Shown: piece after piece, positions 37,192 through 46,314 of the stretch
Layout of the letters: every line of letters begins with the position of its first letter
How positions within the stretch are numbered: the first letter of the stretch is position 1
From: Paracoccus methylarcula
GTDB lineage: Bacteria; Pseudomonadota; Alphaproteobacteria; Rhodobacterales; Rhodobacteraceae
Reading direction: 5' to 3'
DNA: 64,000 nt
Assembly (NCBI RefSeq): GCF_003007735.2
Contig: NZ_PXNQ02000009.1
Coordinates: 124,001-188,000 of the forward strand
Notes under the pieces: model-generated
What the model saw: the letters and a program-made list of their open reading frames with translations, nothing else
What the model was told of the DNA's origin: nothing
Databases searched by the model: none
Program-made: the position numbers and the translations under genes

Positions 37192-37965
37192 TCACCCACC
37201 ACCCATGAAGGCCGACAGGGTCTCGGCCACCGCCTCGGGCGCATCGGCATGCATCCAATGCCCGGCATGCTTGATGCGCAATAACCGTGCCTGCGGGAAA
37301 TATTCGCGGATGGCGGCCTCGCCCGCGTCATCCACGTAATCCGATTCGGCACCGGCCATGAACAGGGCCGGGCCGTCGAATATGCCCTTGGGCAGGCCCT
37401 CGGGCCAACCGGTCGTGCGGTCCATCCAGTCGCGCAGCGCCGGCAGGTTCAGCCGCCAGCGGGGCGGATCGGATTTCAGGTCCAGCGATTGCAGCAGGAA
37501 GGCCCGCAGGCCGGTATCGTGGATATGTTCGGAAAGGCGCCGGTCTGCCTCGCTGCGCCGGACCACGCCTTGCAGATCCATCGCTGCCATCGCGTCGACC
37601 AGATGGTTCTGGCTATGGGCGTAAGCCACCGGCGCGATATCCATCACCGCCAGCTTGCGGATCAGTTCCGGTTGGGTCAGCGCCAGGTGCATCGCGGCCT
37701 TGCCGCCCATGGAATGCCCGGCAAGATCGACGCGCCCGCCGAATGCCCCGATCACCTCGGCGAGATCGCCGGCCATGGCGGCATAGCTGTGATCGGGATC
37801 ATGCGGGCTGTCGCCGTGATTGCGTTGGTCGACAAGGATGACCCGACGCTGTTCGGAGAGGCGCCGGGCGATGGCGCCCAGATTGCGGCCCTGCCCGAAC
37901 AGGCCGTGGACCAGCATGATCGGCAGGCCCTGATCCTGCCCGGTGACGGAGTGATTCAGCTTCAT
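37192..37965 (-). CDS. Alpha/beta fold hydrolase
   Basis: The 257-residue product has the serine-hydrolase elbow GHSMGG with nucleophile Ser85, the oxyanion segment VHGLFGQGRNLG near residue 20 and a final HAGHWMHAD with the catalytic His near residue 235. The closest pattern is the YbfF/ABHD11 esterase group, which has the same VDQRNHGDSPH segment. The physiological ester is unknown. It is divergent from a small membrane-protein gene. Confidence 0.88.
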   Translation of the reverse strand: MKLNHSVTGQDQGLPIMLVHGLFGQGRNLGAIARRLSEQRRVILVDQRNHGDSPHDPDHSYAAMAGDLAEVIGAFGGRVDLAGHSMGGKAAMHLALTQPELIRKLAVMDIAPVAYAHSQNHLVDAMAAMDLQGVVRRSEADRRLSEHIHDTGLRAFLLQSLDLKSDPPRWRLNLPALRDWMDRTTGWPEGLPKGIFDGPALFMAGAESDYVDDAGEAAIREYFPQARLLRIKHAGHWMHADAPEAVAETLSAFMGGG

Positions 37966-38020
37966 GGCGGCGATCCTATGATGTCTGGCCTGCCTGCGCC
38001 ATCCCGTCTATGAGTCGGGC

Positions 38021-38419
38021 ATGACTCGCGATGCACAGACAATCGAAGATGTCCGCGACATGGCCGATGAGGTCGCCGGACTGATGGCCGATCGTTTCGG
38101 TGGAGCCCGCCGGGGCGAGCACCCGGACATGCAGGCCATGCTGCGGCGCCGGGGCGGAGCCCTGCCGCGCAAGTTGCGGCGGATGGCCAGGCTCCTGTCC
38201 GAGGCCGATCTGCATGGCGCCCAGCCAAGGATCGCCCGGCAACTGGATTTGCCCGCCATCAGCCGCGCCCATCGCGCGCTGATCGCGCATCTGCAACCGC
38301 TCGGAGAGATGAGCCGCTGGCGCAACCGCGCGCTGAATTTCGCGGCCTCGGTCCTGTTCGGGCTGATGCTGCTGGCGGCGCTGCTGATCTGGGTGATGGT
38401 CAGGCGCGGGGCTCTCTGA
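38021..38419 (+). CDS. Hypothetical protein with one C-terminal transmembrane helix
   Basis: Not recognised. The 132-residue product has a basic, helical cytoplasmic part (about 1-100, with many Arg and Ala) and one hydrophobic helix near the C terminus (about 107-127, FAASVLFGLMLLAALLIWVMV) with a short basic end, as in a tail-anchored or single-pass inner-membrane protein. Codon pattern and position between two clear genes support it being real. Possible partner of neither neighbour is evident. Confidence 0.6.
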   Translation: MTRDAQTIEDVRDMADEVAGLMADRFGGARRGEHPDMQAMLRRRGGALPRKLRRMARLLSEADLHGAQPRIARQLDLPAISRAHRALIAHLQPLGEMSRWRNRALNFAASVLFGLMLLAALLIWVMVRRGAL

Positions 38420-38525
38420 GCCTTTCGCGCGCTTTGCGTGTATCGCAATGCTGCCTTGCCTGTTCGGGCCCTTGTCTATGCTGCGCCGCAGCATGATCTT
38501 GGCACCGAACTGGAAAGGACTCGTC

Positions 38526-39710
38526 ATGAGTGATTCGCGCGGCCTGCGGCCTGCCATCATGGCCCTCTCGTTGGGGGCCTTCGCGATCGGGACGTCGGAA
38601 TTCGCGGCGATGGGGCTGCTACCCTATTTCGCCGGTGACCTGGGGCTGACCGAGCCGCAGGCGGGCCATGTCATCAGCGCCTATGCGCTTGGCGTGGTCA
38701 TCGGCGCGCCGCTCACCTCGATCCTTGGGGCGAGGCTGCCGCGGCGACGTTACCTGGCGGCGCTGATGGCGTTTTACGGGGTGATGAACCTGCTGGCGGC
38801 AGTGCTGCCGGGTTTTGCCTTGCTGACGGGGATGCGTTTCCTGGCGGGGCTGCCGCATGGCGGTTTCCTGGGCGTGGCGATGCTTTATGCCGCCGATGCC
38901 CTGCCGCGCGAGCATCGGGCGAGGGGGGCGGCGCAGATCATCATGGGGCTGACGGTTGCCAATATCGCCGGAGTGCCGCTGGCCGGAGCCCTGGGGCAGG
39001 GGATCGGCTGGCGTTGGGGCTTTGCGCTGCCCGGGGTTCTGGCGCTGGTCTCGGCCTGGGCGATCCTGCGGCTGGCGCCGCGCGTGGGCGCGGATCCGAA
39101 TGCGCGGCCCTGGGATGAGTTGCAGGCGCTGCGCAATCCCAGGGTGCTGTGGCTTCTGGCGGTGAGCGCGATCGGCTTTGGCGGGTTGTTCGCCGTCTAT
39201 GCCTTCCTGACGGCGGCGATGCTGGCCACGACGAATGCTCCGGGCTGGGCGATCCCGCTGGCACTCGCGATGTTCGGGGTGGGCGGCACGCTTGGCACAT
39301 GGGCCGCCGGGCAGATAACCGAGCGGTTGGGCCAGATCCGCGCCGCCTATATCAGCCTTGCGGCCATGGCCGTGACGCAGGGTTTCGCGGCGTTGGTCGT
39401 GGGCGACTGGATGCTGATGGTGCTGTCTTCCTTCCTGCTGGCGGCGGGGGCGGGGCTGGTCATTCCGCTTCAGACCCGGCTGATGGATGTGGCGGGCCCT
39501 GCGCAGAGCATGGCCGCCGCCATGAACCATGCCGCCTTCAACGCCGCCAATGCCCTGGGGCCGTTCCTGGCCGGGGCCGCCCTTGCCGCCGGATGGGGCT
39601 GGCAGGCGCCGGGCCTTGTCGGAATCGGGCTTACGGTTGCGGGGGCGGTGGTTCTGACGCTGGCGGTCTGGCAGGATCGGGCAGTTGCGGTGCCGGAAGG
39701 CTGCGCATGA
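38526..39710 (+). CDS. MFS transporter (AraJ/YdhP-like drug or sugar efflux)
   Basis: Inner-membrane porter of 394 residues with 12 helices. SLGAFAIGTSEFAAMGLLPYFAGDLG at the start and GARLPRRRYLAALMA (motif A) followed by RFLAGLPHGGFLGVAMLYA are typical of the DHA1-type efflux family that includes AraJ and YdhP. The substrate is unknown. ATG 38526 is used (MSDSRGLRP); an in-frame ORF starts earlier at 38448. The last 80 bases overlap the end of the opposite-strand DUF599 gene. Confidence 0.88.
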   Translation: MSDSRGLRPAIMALSLGAFAIGTSEFAAMGLLPYFAGDLGLTEPQAGHVISAYALGVVIGAPLTSILGARLPRRRYLAALMAFYGVMNLLAAVLPGFALLTGMRFLAGLPHGGFLGVAMLYAADALPREHRARGAAQIIMGLTVANIAGVPLAGALGQGIGWRWGFALPGVLALVSAWAILRLAPRVGADPNARPWDELQALRNPRVLWLLAVSAIGFGGLFAVYAFLTAAMLATTNAPGWAIPLALAMFGVGGTLGTWAAGQITERLGQIRAAYISLAAMAVTQGFAALVVGDWMLMVLSSFLLAAGAGLVIPLQTRLMDVAGPAQSMAAAMNHAAFNAANALGPFLAGAALAAGWGWQAPGLVGIGLTVAGAVVLTLAVWQDRAVAVPEGCA

Positions 39711-40398
39711 TGACCCGGCGCGAGTTCGAGGCGAATTCGCGCCGCCATGTCACCAAGAGCACCACCACCGCCGCCAGGAGCAATGCCCAGGCTCCGGCCA
39801 GCCATGCCAGCCCCGCGAGCGCGAAATAGACCGAGCGCAGCCCGGCATTGAAGCTGCGGGCGGCGGTGATGTTCAACTCTGCCGCCTGGCTGGCGCGGTC
39901 GCGGGCCATCGGGTGGTCGGTCTCGTTCGGGACCGCCGCCATCATGATCGCGCAATAACCGAACAGCCGGTGCGACCAGACGAATTTCAGGAAGGCGTTG
40001 ACGACGAAGAACATCGGCACCAGCAGCTTGAGTTCCCAAAGAAGCGCGGTGCCATGCTCCAGCTCGAATTCCCGCGCGATGCCGCGAAGCCGGTCGGTAT
40101 TGCCGATCAGGGCCAGCGCGCCGCCGATGGCGATCATGCAGGCCGAGGCGAAGAACGCCGTGCCCTCGCGGAGGCTGGCGAGGATATTGCCGTCGAAGAT
40201 GCGCGGGTCGCGGGTGACGAAATGTTGCATCCATTCGCGGCGATAGCGCTTCATCAGCACCGAGACCGAGGGTTTGCCGGGCGGCGGGTTCTCGGTGATC
40301 CAGCCGATGCCCAGCCATGCGAGGAACAGCAGCATGACGGCCGCCATATCGAGCGGCGTCAATTCGGTGGCGAAGGGGATATTGGCGAACATGTCCAT
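39631..40398 (-). CDS. DUF599 domain-containing membrane protein
   Basis: The 255-residue inner-membrane protein has about four hydrophobic segments. The core LAWLGIGWITE, ASACMIAIGGALALIGN and WSHRLFGYCAIMMAAVPNE matches the DUF599 family, whose function is unknown. ATG 40398 (MDMFANIPF) or 40392 are the likely starts; the ORF extends in frame to 40617 with no family match. The C-terminal tail is Pro-rich and its last 80 bases run antisense into the MFS gene. Confidence 0.82.
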   Translation of the reverse strand: MDMFANIPFATELTPLDMAAVMLLFLAWLGIGWITENPPPGKPSVSVLMKRYRREWMQHFVTRDPRIFDGNILASLREGTAFFASACMIAIGGALALIGNTDRLRGIAREFELEHGTALLWELKLLVPMFFVVNAFLKFVWSHRLFGYCAIMMAAVPNETDHPMARDRASQAAELNITAARSFNAGLRSVYFALAGLAWLAGAWALLLAAVVVLLVTWRREFASNSRRVIMRSLPAPQLPDPARPPASEPPPPQP

Positions 40399-40518
40399 TT
40401 CTATAGCATTTCCAGCAAGGGTGGATACCGGTTTCGCGCCCCGAAGGCATATCGGAACGATAGGCCGTGAGGCGATCCGGCGAAATGCGGGGATGGTCGG
40501 AAAAATCAACCGCCGGGT

Positions 40519-40547
40519 CTTGAAAGCCGCGATTCCGCTACCAGATT
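40519..40547 (+). promoter_or_regulatory. Candidate heat-shock (RpoH) promoter of hsp20
   Basis: CTTGAAA at 40519-40525 is a perfect RpoH -35. After 15 bases comes CCAGATTT (40541-40548), a partial match to CCCCATnT. It gives a leader of about 90 bases that contains the ROSE-like hairpin. Confidence 0.5.
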
Positions 40548-40550
40548 TTT

Positions 40551-40639
40551 GGCATCGGCGGCCGGAATGGCGCCGGTGAACCGCCCGCCCGGAGACCGGG
40601 GGGCAATGACATGGCATCGCTTATGAAAGGATGTGACTG
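40551..40639 (+). promoter_or_regulatory. ROSE-like RNA thermometer in the hsp20 leader
   Basis: The 3'-most hairpin pairs CATCGCTT (40615-40622) with AAGGATG (40627-40633) around loop ATGA, leaving one bulged G at 40619. AAGGA is the hsp20 ribosome site, 8 bases before the ATG at 40640. A bulged G in a U-Y-G-C-U strand opposite AGGA is the diagnostic feature of ROSE elements. GC-rich stems upstream (40551-40605) fit the usual multi-hairpin leader. Folding is by eye only. Confidence 0.6.
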
Positions 40640-41092
40640 ATGCGTAATTTCGACCTGACCCCGCTTTATCGTGCCACCGTGGGTTTCGACCGGCTGGCCG
40701 ACGTCATGGACCGCGCTTTGACCGCTGACGTGGCCGCGCCGACCTATCCCCCCTACAATATCGAGAAGACCGGCGAGGACAGCTATCGCATCTCGATCGC
40801 CGTGGCCGGTTTCGCCGCCGACGATCTGAGCGTCGAGCTGCGCGACAGTGCCGTCATCGTCGCGGCCCGGAAGGCCGAGGAGGACGAGGACCGCAGCTAC
40901 CTGCATCGCGGCATCGCCACCCGCGCCTTCGAGCGCAAGTTCACCCTGGCCGATCATGTCCGCGTCGAGGGCGCCAGCCATGTCGATGGCATGCTGCATA
41001 TCGACCTGGTCCGCGAGATCCCCGAGGCGCTGAAGCCGCGCCGGATCGAGATCGCCAAATCTGCCCCGAAGGTCGAGAAGCTGGACGCCTGA
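40640..41092 (+). CDS. Small heat-shock protein (Hsp20/IbpA family)
   Basis: ATP-independent chaperone that binds unfolding proteins. The 150-residue product starts MRNFDLTPLYRATVGFDRL, the usual IbpA-type N terminus. The alpha-crystallin domain covers about 33-130 (YNIEKTGEDSYRISIAVAGF, LHRGIATRAFERKFTLADHV), ending with a helical tail. It is preceded by a heat-shock-type promoter and a ROSE-like leader, which together fit heat control at both transcription and translation. Confidence 0.94.
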   Translation: MRNFDLTPLYRATVGFDRLADVMDRALTADVAAPTYPPYNIEKTGEDSYRISIAVAGFAADDLSVELRDSAVIVAARKAEEDEDRSYLHRGIATRAFERKFTLADHVRVEGASHVDGMLHIDLVREIPEALKPRRIEIAKSAPKVEKLDA

Positions 41093-41115
41093 TCGCGCTG
41101 TCTTCCGCGGTGATC

Positions 41116-41180
41116 GGGGGCTCTGCCCCCGTTCGTCGCTGACGCTCCTCACTCCCCCGGGATATTTGGATGAAGAAGAA
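41116..41180 (+). repeat. Intergenic repeat copy 6
   Basis: Hairpin GGGGGCTCTGCCCCC, then ACTCCCCCGGGATATTTGGATGAAGAAGAA. It is 24 bases after the hsp20 stop and in its orientation, between convergent genes. Confidence 0.78.
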
Positions 41181-41238
41181 AGGGGCGGCTTTCGGGCCGC
41201 CTTTTTGTGTGGGGTGGTCGCTTCGTGGCCTCAGCGCA

Positions 41239-41853
41239 TTAGCGTGTTGTTGCCATGAGGACGCTGCCGCCGAGCAGGCAGGAACCGCCCGCATAACCCA
41301 TCCTCTTGCGGGCCGTGAGGCTTTGCAGCCGGGCGCTGGCCTTTACGGCCAACAAGGCATAAGCACCAAGCACAAGCGCGACGAGCAGCGTGGAAGTCGC
41401 CATGAGGATCAAAAATTGGGGAAGCTGCGGGGCGCTCGGTTCGATGAACTGGGCAAGAAAGGCCATGTAGAACATGATGGCTTTCGGGTTGAGAACGCCG
41501 GTCAGGAAGCCCGCGCCCAGGCTTCCCCGTGTAGCGGCAGGACCAATCGGTTTGACTTCCAGCAGGTTGTGAGCAGCCTTGATCTGCATGAAGCCCAACC
41601 ACGCCATATAGGCCACGCCCGCCCATTTCAGCGCCATGAAGGCAATGCTGGATGATGCCAGAATCAGGCCAAGCCCCAGATAGGATGCCATCATGACGAT
41701 CACGCCTCCGGCAAGGTCGCCAAGGATGCAGAAAATGGCGGCTCGGGTTCCACGAGACAGGGATTGCCCGATCACCATGAATACGCTTGGGCCGGGAATA
41801 AGCGAGATCACGGCATAGGCGATCACATAGGCGATCCAGTTCTCGAAGGGCAT
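41239..41853 (-). CDS. LysE/RhtB family amino-acid exporter
   Basis: The 204-residue inner-membrane protein has about six helices. AVISLIPGPSVFMVIGQSLSRG at the start is the LysE signature, and GFLTGVLNPKAIMFY near residue 130 is the other conserved segment. Family members export basic, neutral or hydroxy amino acids; the substrate here is unknown. It is a single-gene unit. Confidence 0.9.
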   Translation of the reverse strand: MPFENWIAYVIAYAVISLIPGPSVFMVIGQSLSRGTRAAIFCILGDLAGGVIVMMASYLGLGLILASSSIAFMALKWAGVAYMAWLGFMQIKAAHNLLEVKPIGPAATRGSLGAGFLTGVLNPKAIMFYMAFLAQFIEPSAPQLPQFLILMATSTLLVALVLGAYALLAVKASARLQSLTARKRMGYAGGSCLLGGSVLMATTR

Positions 41854-41956
41854 TCATCTGCCTCCTGATCTGTCTGGCATAGCGGAAAGCATTCGCCGGC
41901 AAATGGCAAGCTTGTCCGTATCGCGCATGTCCGGCCGCTTCCGGCCGCACCCCATC

Positions 41957-42556
41957 CTAAAGACTGCGCCGCGCCCGCAGGGCCGCGCTGATGGTGCCGT
42001 CGTCGAGATAGTCGAGTTCGCCGCCGATGGGCACGCCTTGGGCAAGACCGGTGATCGAGACACCGCTGCCCTCCAGCGCGTCGGCGATGTAATGGGCGGT
42101 GGTCTGGCCGTCCACGGTGGCGTTCAGCGCCAGGATGACCTCGCGAATGCCCTCATTCCCGATGCGGTCGATGAGGGCGGGGATGCGCAGATCCTCGGGG
42201 CCGATCTCGTCCAGCGCCGAAAGCGTGCCGCCAAGCACGTGGTAGCGGCCGCGAAAGGCCCGGCCGCGTTCGAGCGCCCAGAGATCGGCGACATCCTCGA
42301 CCACGCAGATCTCGCCATTGGCGCGGGCCGGATCGGCGCAGATCGCGCATTGCTCGCGGTCGGTGATATTGCCGCAGGTCAGGCATTCGCGCGAATTCCG
42401 GGCGACATTGTCCAGAAGCTGGGCAAGCTGGGTCATCTGGCCGTTGCGCTTGCGGATCAGCTGCAGCACGATGCGCCGGGCCGAGCGGGGGCCGAGGCCG
42501 GGCAGCCTTGCCATCAGGGCGATCAGCGCCTGGATGTCGTCGCTGCCCTCGGCCAT
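41957..42556 (-). CDS. recR: Recombination mediator RecR
   Basis: Works with RecO/RecF in loading RecA at gaps. The 199-residue product has the helix-hairpin-helix [12 protein letters not shown], the Cys4 zinc motif ([16 protein letters not shown]) and a Toprim domain starting [14 protein letters not shown], with [17 protein letters not shown] conserved end. It is 4 bases from the YbaB gene, the classical dnaX-ybaB-recR order. Confidence 0.97.
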   Translation of the reverse strand: MAEGSDDIQALIALMARLPGLGPRSARRIVLQLIRKRNGQMTQLAQLLDNVARNSRECLTCGNITDREQCAICADPARANGEICVVEDVADLWALERGRAFRGRYHVLGGTLSALDEIGPEDLRIPALIDRIGNEGIREVILALNATVDGQTTAHYIADALEGSGVSITGLAQGVPIGGELDYLDDGTISAALRARRSL

Positions 42557-42560
42557 TGCG

Positions 42561-42905
42561 TCAGAACGGCAGTTTCATGTCGGCGGGCAGGCCGAGTTCC
42601 TGGGTGATGCGGGACATCTCGGACTGCATCTTGTCCTGCGCCTTGCGCTGCGCGTCCTTGATCGCGGCGAGGATCAGGTCCTCGACCACCTCTTTCTCGC
42701 TTGGCTGGAAGATCGACGGGTCGATGTCCAGCGATGTCAGCTCGCCCTTGGCGGTGGCGGTGGCCTTGACCAGCCCGGCGCCGGATTCGCCGGTGACGGT
42801 GATCTTGTCCATATCCGCCTGCATCTGCTGCATGCGGTCCTGCATGTCCTTGGCGGCCTTCATCATCTTGGACATGTCGCCAATGCCGCCCAATCCCTTG
42901 AACAT
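42561..42905 (-). CDS. YbaB/EbfC family DNA-binding protein
   Basis: Nucleoid-associated protein of 114 residues, an alpha-beta-alpha tweezer dimer. [18 protein letters not shown] at the start and the SLDIDPSIF segment are family-typical. It sits between dnaX and recR, with gaps of 3 and 4 bases, so the three form one operon. Confidence 0.94.
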   Translation of the reverse strand: MFKGLGGIGDMSKMMKAAKDMQDRMQQMQADMDKITVTGESGAGLVKATATAKGELTSLDIDPSIFQPSEKEVVEDLILAAIKDAQRKAQDKMQSEMSRITQELGLPADMKLPF

Positions 42906-42908
42906 TCC

Positions 42909-44708
42909 CTAATCCTCATCCTCGAACGGATCCCATTCCTCGACTTCGGCAACGGGTCCCTGTGTCATGTCATGCGGGTTCGCCGCGCCCTCGGCGGCGA
43001 TCTCGTCGGTCTGTAGCGGTTCCGGTGCGATCCGGGAGACGTTTTTCAGTTCTGCCCCCGGAAAGGCGGCCAGCACCTGCTGCACGATGGGCAGTTGCAG
43101 GGCCCGTTCGCGCGCGGCCTTCATGTCGGCCTCGCGGGTCTCGGCGATGGTGGGACCACCGCCGCCATTCGAGACGGTCACCACCCAACGCTGCCCGCCG
43201 CACCAGCCGCGCAGCCGTTCGGCCAGCCGCTGCGCCAGGTCGGCAGGCGGGTTGGCGCGGGGTTCGAACTCGATCCGGCCGGGGCTGTAGCGGACCAGCG
43301 CGACATGACGCTCGACCTGCACGAGCAGAAGCATGTCGCCCATGCGCCGGATCAGTTCCATGACCGAGGCGAAATCGGGATAGGCCGCGAAAGCGTCGGG
43401 CGAGACGGCCAGCGCCGTGGCCGCGCCCGAGGGTTGCACGGTGCCGGATTGCATCGCGACCGGTGGCGCGGGGCGGGTGGCACGCGGGGCCTGCCCGTTC
43501 GGGGCGGCTGGCGCGGCAGGTCCGCGCGTGAAATCGCCCGCCGCCTGCGCCTGCTGGACCTTGCGGATCAGCGCCTCGGGGTCGGGCAGGTCGGCGACAT
43601 GGGTCAGGCGGATGATCGCCATCTCGGCGGCCATCATCGCGTTGGGCGCGGCAGAGACCTCTTCCAGCGCCTTGAGCAGCATCTGCCACATCCGGGTCAG
43701 CACCCGCATCGGCAGACGTCCGGCCAGATCCTGCCCGCGGGTGCGTTCATCGGGCGAGATGGTGGGGTCTTCCATCGCCTCGGGCGTGATCTTGACGACC
43801 GAGATCCAATGCGTGATCTCGGCCAGGTCGCGCAGCACCGCCATCGGGTCGGCGCCATCGGCATATTGCGATTGCAGCTCGGTCAGGGCGCTGGCGGCGT
43901 CGCCGCGCAGGATCATCTCGAACAGGTCGATGACGCGGCCCCGATCGGCCAGGCCCAGCATCGCCCGGACCTGCTCGGCCCCGGTTTCCCCGGCGCCATG
44001 GCTGATCGCCTGATCCAGCAGGCTGGTCGCGTCGCGGGCCGAGCCTTCGGCGGCGCGGGTGATCAGGGCCAGTGCCTCGTCGGTGATCTGCGCGTTTTCC
44101 GCTGTGGCGATCCGGCGCAGGAGCGCGATCATCACCTCGGGCTCGATCCGGCGCAAATCAAAACGCTGGCAGCGCGACAGGACGGTGACGGGAACCTTGC
44201 GGATCTCGGTCGTGGCGAAGATGAATTTCACATGCGGAGGCGGTTCCTCAAGCGTCTTGAGCAGCGCGTTGAAGGCGCTGGTCGAGAGCATGTGGACCTC
44301 GTCGATGATATAGATCTTGTAGCGGGCCGAGGCCGCCCGGTAATGCACCGATTCGATGATCTCGCGGATATCGCCGACGCCGGTGCGCGAGGCCGCGTCC
44401 ATTTCCAGCACATCGACATGGCGACCTTCGCTGATCGCCACGCAATGCTCGCATTGTCCGCAAGGCTCGGTCGTGGGGCCGCCCTGGCCGTCGGGGCCGA
44501 CGCAGTTCATGCCCTTGGAGATGATCCGGGCGGTGGTGGTCTTGCCGGTGCCGCGGATGCCGGTCATGATGAAGGCCTGCGCGATGCGGTCGGCGGCGAA
44601 GGCGTTCTTCAGCGTGCGCACCATCGCATCCTGCCCGACAAGATCGGCGAATGTCTCGGGCCGGTATTTGCGGGCCAGCACCTGATATGCGGGTTTGTCT
44701 TCGCTCAT
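42909..44708 (-). CDS. dnaX: DNA polymerase III subunit gamma/tau
   Basis: Clamp-loader ATPase and organiser of the replicase. The 599-residue product starts YQVLARKYRPETFADLVGQ, with the Walker A GIRGTGKTTTARI (about 50-62), a zinc-binding Cys cluster (CVGPDGQGGP then CGQCEHC), Walker B IYIIDEVHML and the sensor region. The tau-like C-terminal part is Pro/Ala-rich. ATG 44708 is used, since GAGGTGAGG precedes it. I did not find an obvious programmed frameshift site for a gamma form. Confidence 0.96.
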   Translation of the reverse strand: MSEDKPAYQVLARKYRPETFADLVGQDAMVRTLKNAFAADRIAQAFIMTGIRGTGKTTTARIISKGMNCVGPDGQGGPTTEPCGQCEHCVAISEGRHVDVLEMDAASRTGVGDIREIIESVHYRAASARYKIYIIDEVHMLSTSAFNALLKTLEEPPPHVKFIFATTEIRKVPVTVLSRCQRFDLRRIEPEVMIALLRRIATAENAQITDEALALITRAAEGSARDATSLLDQAISHGAGETGAEQVRAMLGLADRGRVIDLFEMILRGDAASALTELQSQYADGADPMAVLRDLAEITHWISVVKITPEAMEDPTISPDERTRGQDLAGRLPMRVLTRMWQMLLKALEEVSAAPNAMMAAEMAIIRLTHVADLPDPEALIRKVQQAQAAGDFTRGPAAPAAPNGQAPRATRPAPPVAMQSGTVQPSGAATALAVSPDAFAAYPDFASVMELIRRMGDMLLLVQVERHVALVRYSPGRIEFEPRANPPADLAQRLAERLRGWCGGQRWVVTVSNGGGGPTIAETREADMKAARERALQLPIVQQVLAAFPGAELKNVSRIAPEPLQTDEIAAEGAANPHDMTQGPVAEVEEWDPFEDED

Positions 44709-44764
44709 CCTCACCTCGGCGGTCGCGCCACTCTAGCCTTGGGGTCGGGCGGCGGCAACCGGGG

Positions 44765-46249
44765 TTACATCGCCAGGATGCGGATGCCGGTAAAGAGCAC
44801 AGCCGACAGGATCGCGGCGGCGGGAACGGTGACGATCCATGCGGCCACGATGGTCAGCACATGCGAGCGGCGCACCAGCTTGCGGCGGCGGCGTTCCTCG
44901 GGGCCGACGCGGGGGCTGTCGGGGATGGCGATATGGGCGCGGCGCAAGCGGCGCTCGGAATCCCATTCGCGGAAGAAGCCGACGCCGAAGACCGCGCCGA
45001 CCGCGATATGGGTGGAACTGACCGGCAGGCCAAGCCAGCTTGCGACGATGACCGTGATCGCTGCCGACAGGGCCACGCAATAGGCGCGCATCGGGTTCAG
45101 CTTGGTGATCTGGCTGCCGACCATGCGGATCAGCTTCGGCCCGAAGAGGAACAGCCCGAACGAGATCCCGAAGGCACCGATCAGCATCACCCAGAAGGGG
45201 ATGCTCACGGCCTCGGTGAAACTGCCGGTCTGCGAAGCGGCGACGATCGCGGCCAGCGGGCCGACCGCGTTGGCGACATCATTCGCGCCATGGGCAAAGC
45301 TGAGCAGCGCGGCCGAGACGACCAGCGGGATGCCGAACAGGACCTTGAGCGACTTGTTGCGGTTTTCCAGTCCGCGCGACTGGCGGCGGATGACCGGGAT
45401 CATCGTCAGCCATGTCGCCACGCCGAGCACCAGCCCGATCAGCAGGGCCAGCCCCAGTGTGACCGAGATCAGGTGCTTGAGCCCCTTGAGCGCGAGATAG
45501 GCGGCAAAGGCACCTGCCATGATCCCCACCAGCACCGGCACCCAGACCCGGGCGGCGGCGATCTTGTCGTCGCGATAGATGATCCGGGCCTTGATGAACC
45601 ACAGGAACCCGGCGGCGCAGAGACCGCCAAGCGCGGGCGAGATCACCCAGCTTGCGGCGATGGCGCCCATCGTGCCCCAACTGACCGCGCCAAGCCCTGC
45701 AGCCGCGATGCCCGCGCCCATGACACCGCCGACGACCGAATGGGTGGTCGAGACCGGCGCGCCGATCCAGGTCGCCAGATTGACCCAGAGCGCCGAGGAC
45801 AGGAGTGCCGCCATCATCGCCCAGATGAACACCGTGCTGTCGGCCAGGCCGGCAGGCGCGATGATTCCCTTGGAAATGGTCGAGACGACGTCGCCCCCGG
45901 CGATCAGCGCGCCGGCGCTCTCGAAGATCGCCGCGATGGCGATGGCGCCGCCCATGGTCAGCGCGTTGGCGCCCACCGCCGGTCCCATGTTGTTGGCCAC
46001 GTCATTGGCGCCGATATTCAGCGCCATATAGGCACCGAACCCGGCTGCCACGGTGACGATCAGCGCGTTGTTGCCCTGCCCCAGGAACAGGGAAGCGGCC
46101 AGTCCCACCAGTACGATGAAGACCAGCGCGATGCCGGGGCCGACCAGCGGGCGTCCGGTATAGGCCGCGGCCCGTTCTAGATTCGAGAACCTGCCGAGAT
46201 CGCGGTCGAGCGTCTCGAGATGGCGCGCTTCGAAATCCTTGTCGGACAT
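44765..46249 (-). CDS. PiT family inorganic phosphate transporter
   Basis: Low-affinity phosphate/metal-phosphate symporter of 494 residues. The two inverted halves each carry the family signature: GANDVANNMGPAVGA near residue 110 and GANDVANAVGPLAAI near residue 375. Further signs are STTHSVVGGVMGAG and SSTHIAVGAVFGVGF. About ten transmembrane helices. ATG 46249 (MSDKDFEARH) is used; the longer ORF runs through the upstream intergenic repeat. The usual partner PhoU-like DUF47 gene is not present. Confidence 0.94.
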   Translation of the reverse strand: MSDKDFEARHLETLDRDLGRFSNLERAAAYTGRPLVGPGIALVFIVLVGLAASLFLGQGNNALIVTVAAGFGAYMALNIGANDVANNMGPAVGANALTMGGAIAIAAIFESAGALIAGGDVVSTISKGIIAPAGLADSTVFIWAMMAALLSSALWVNLATWIGAPVSTTHSVVGGVMGAGIAAAGLGAVSWGTMGAIAASWVISPALGGLCAAGFLWFIKARIIYRDDKIAAARVWVPVLVGIMAGAFAAYLALKGLKHLISVTLGLALLIGLVLGVATWLTMIPVIRRQSRGLENRNKSLKVLFGIPLVVSAALLSFAHGANDVANAVGPLAAIVAASQTGSFTEAVSIPFWVMLIGAFGISFGLFLFGPKLIRMVGSQITKLNPMRAYCVALSAAITVIVASWLGLPVSSTHIAVGAVFGVGFFREWDSERRLRRAHIAIPDSPRVGPEERRRRKLVRRSHVLTIVAAWIVTVPAAAILSAVLFTGIRILAM

Positions 46250-46314
46250 GTGGCCCCCATGTTTCGGCAGGGGTTGCCTAGGCGGGATTCGCCTGCAGAT
46301 CAAGCGCCGATGAG

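Noticed and set aside
43095..45083. 662-codon plus-strand ORF across dnaX and the PiT gene
   Set aside because: Antisense to two conserved genes, with low-complexity Gly/Arg/Asp composition and no family signs.
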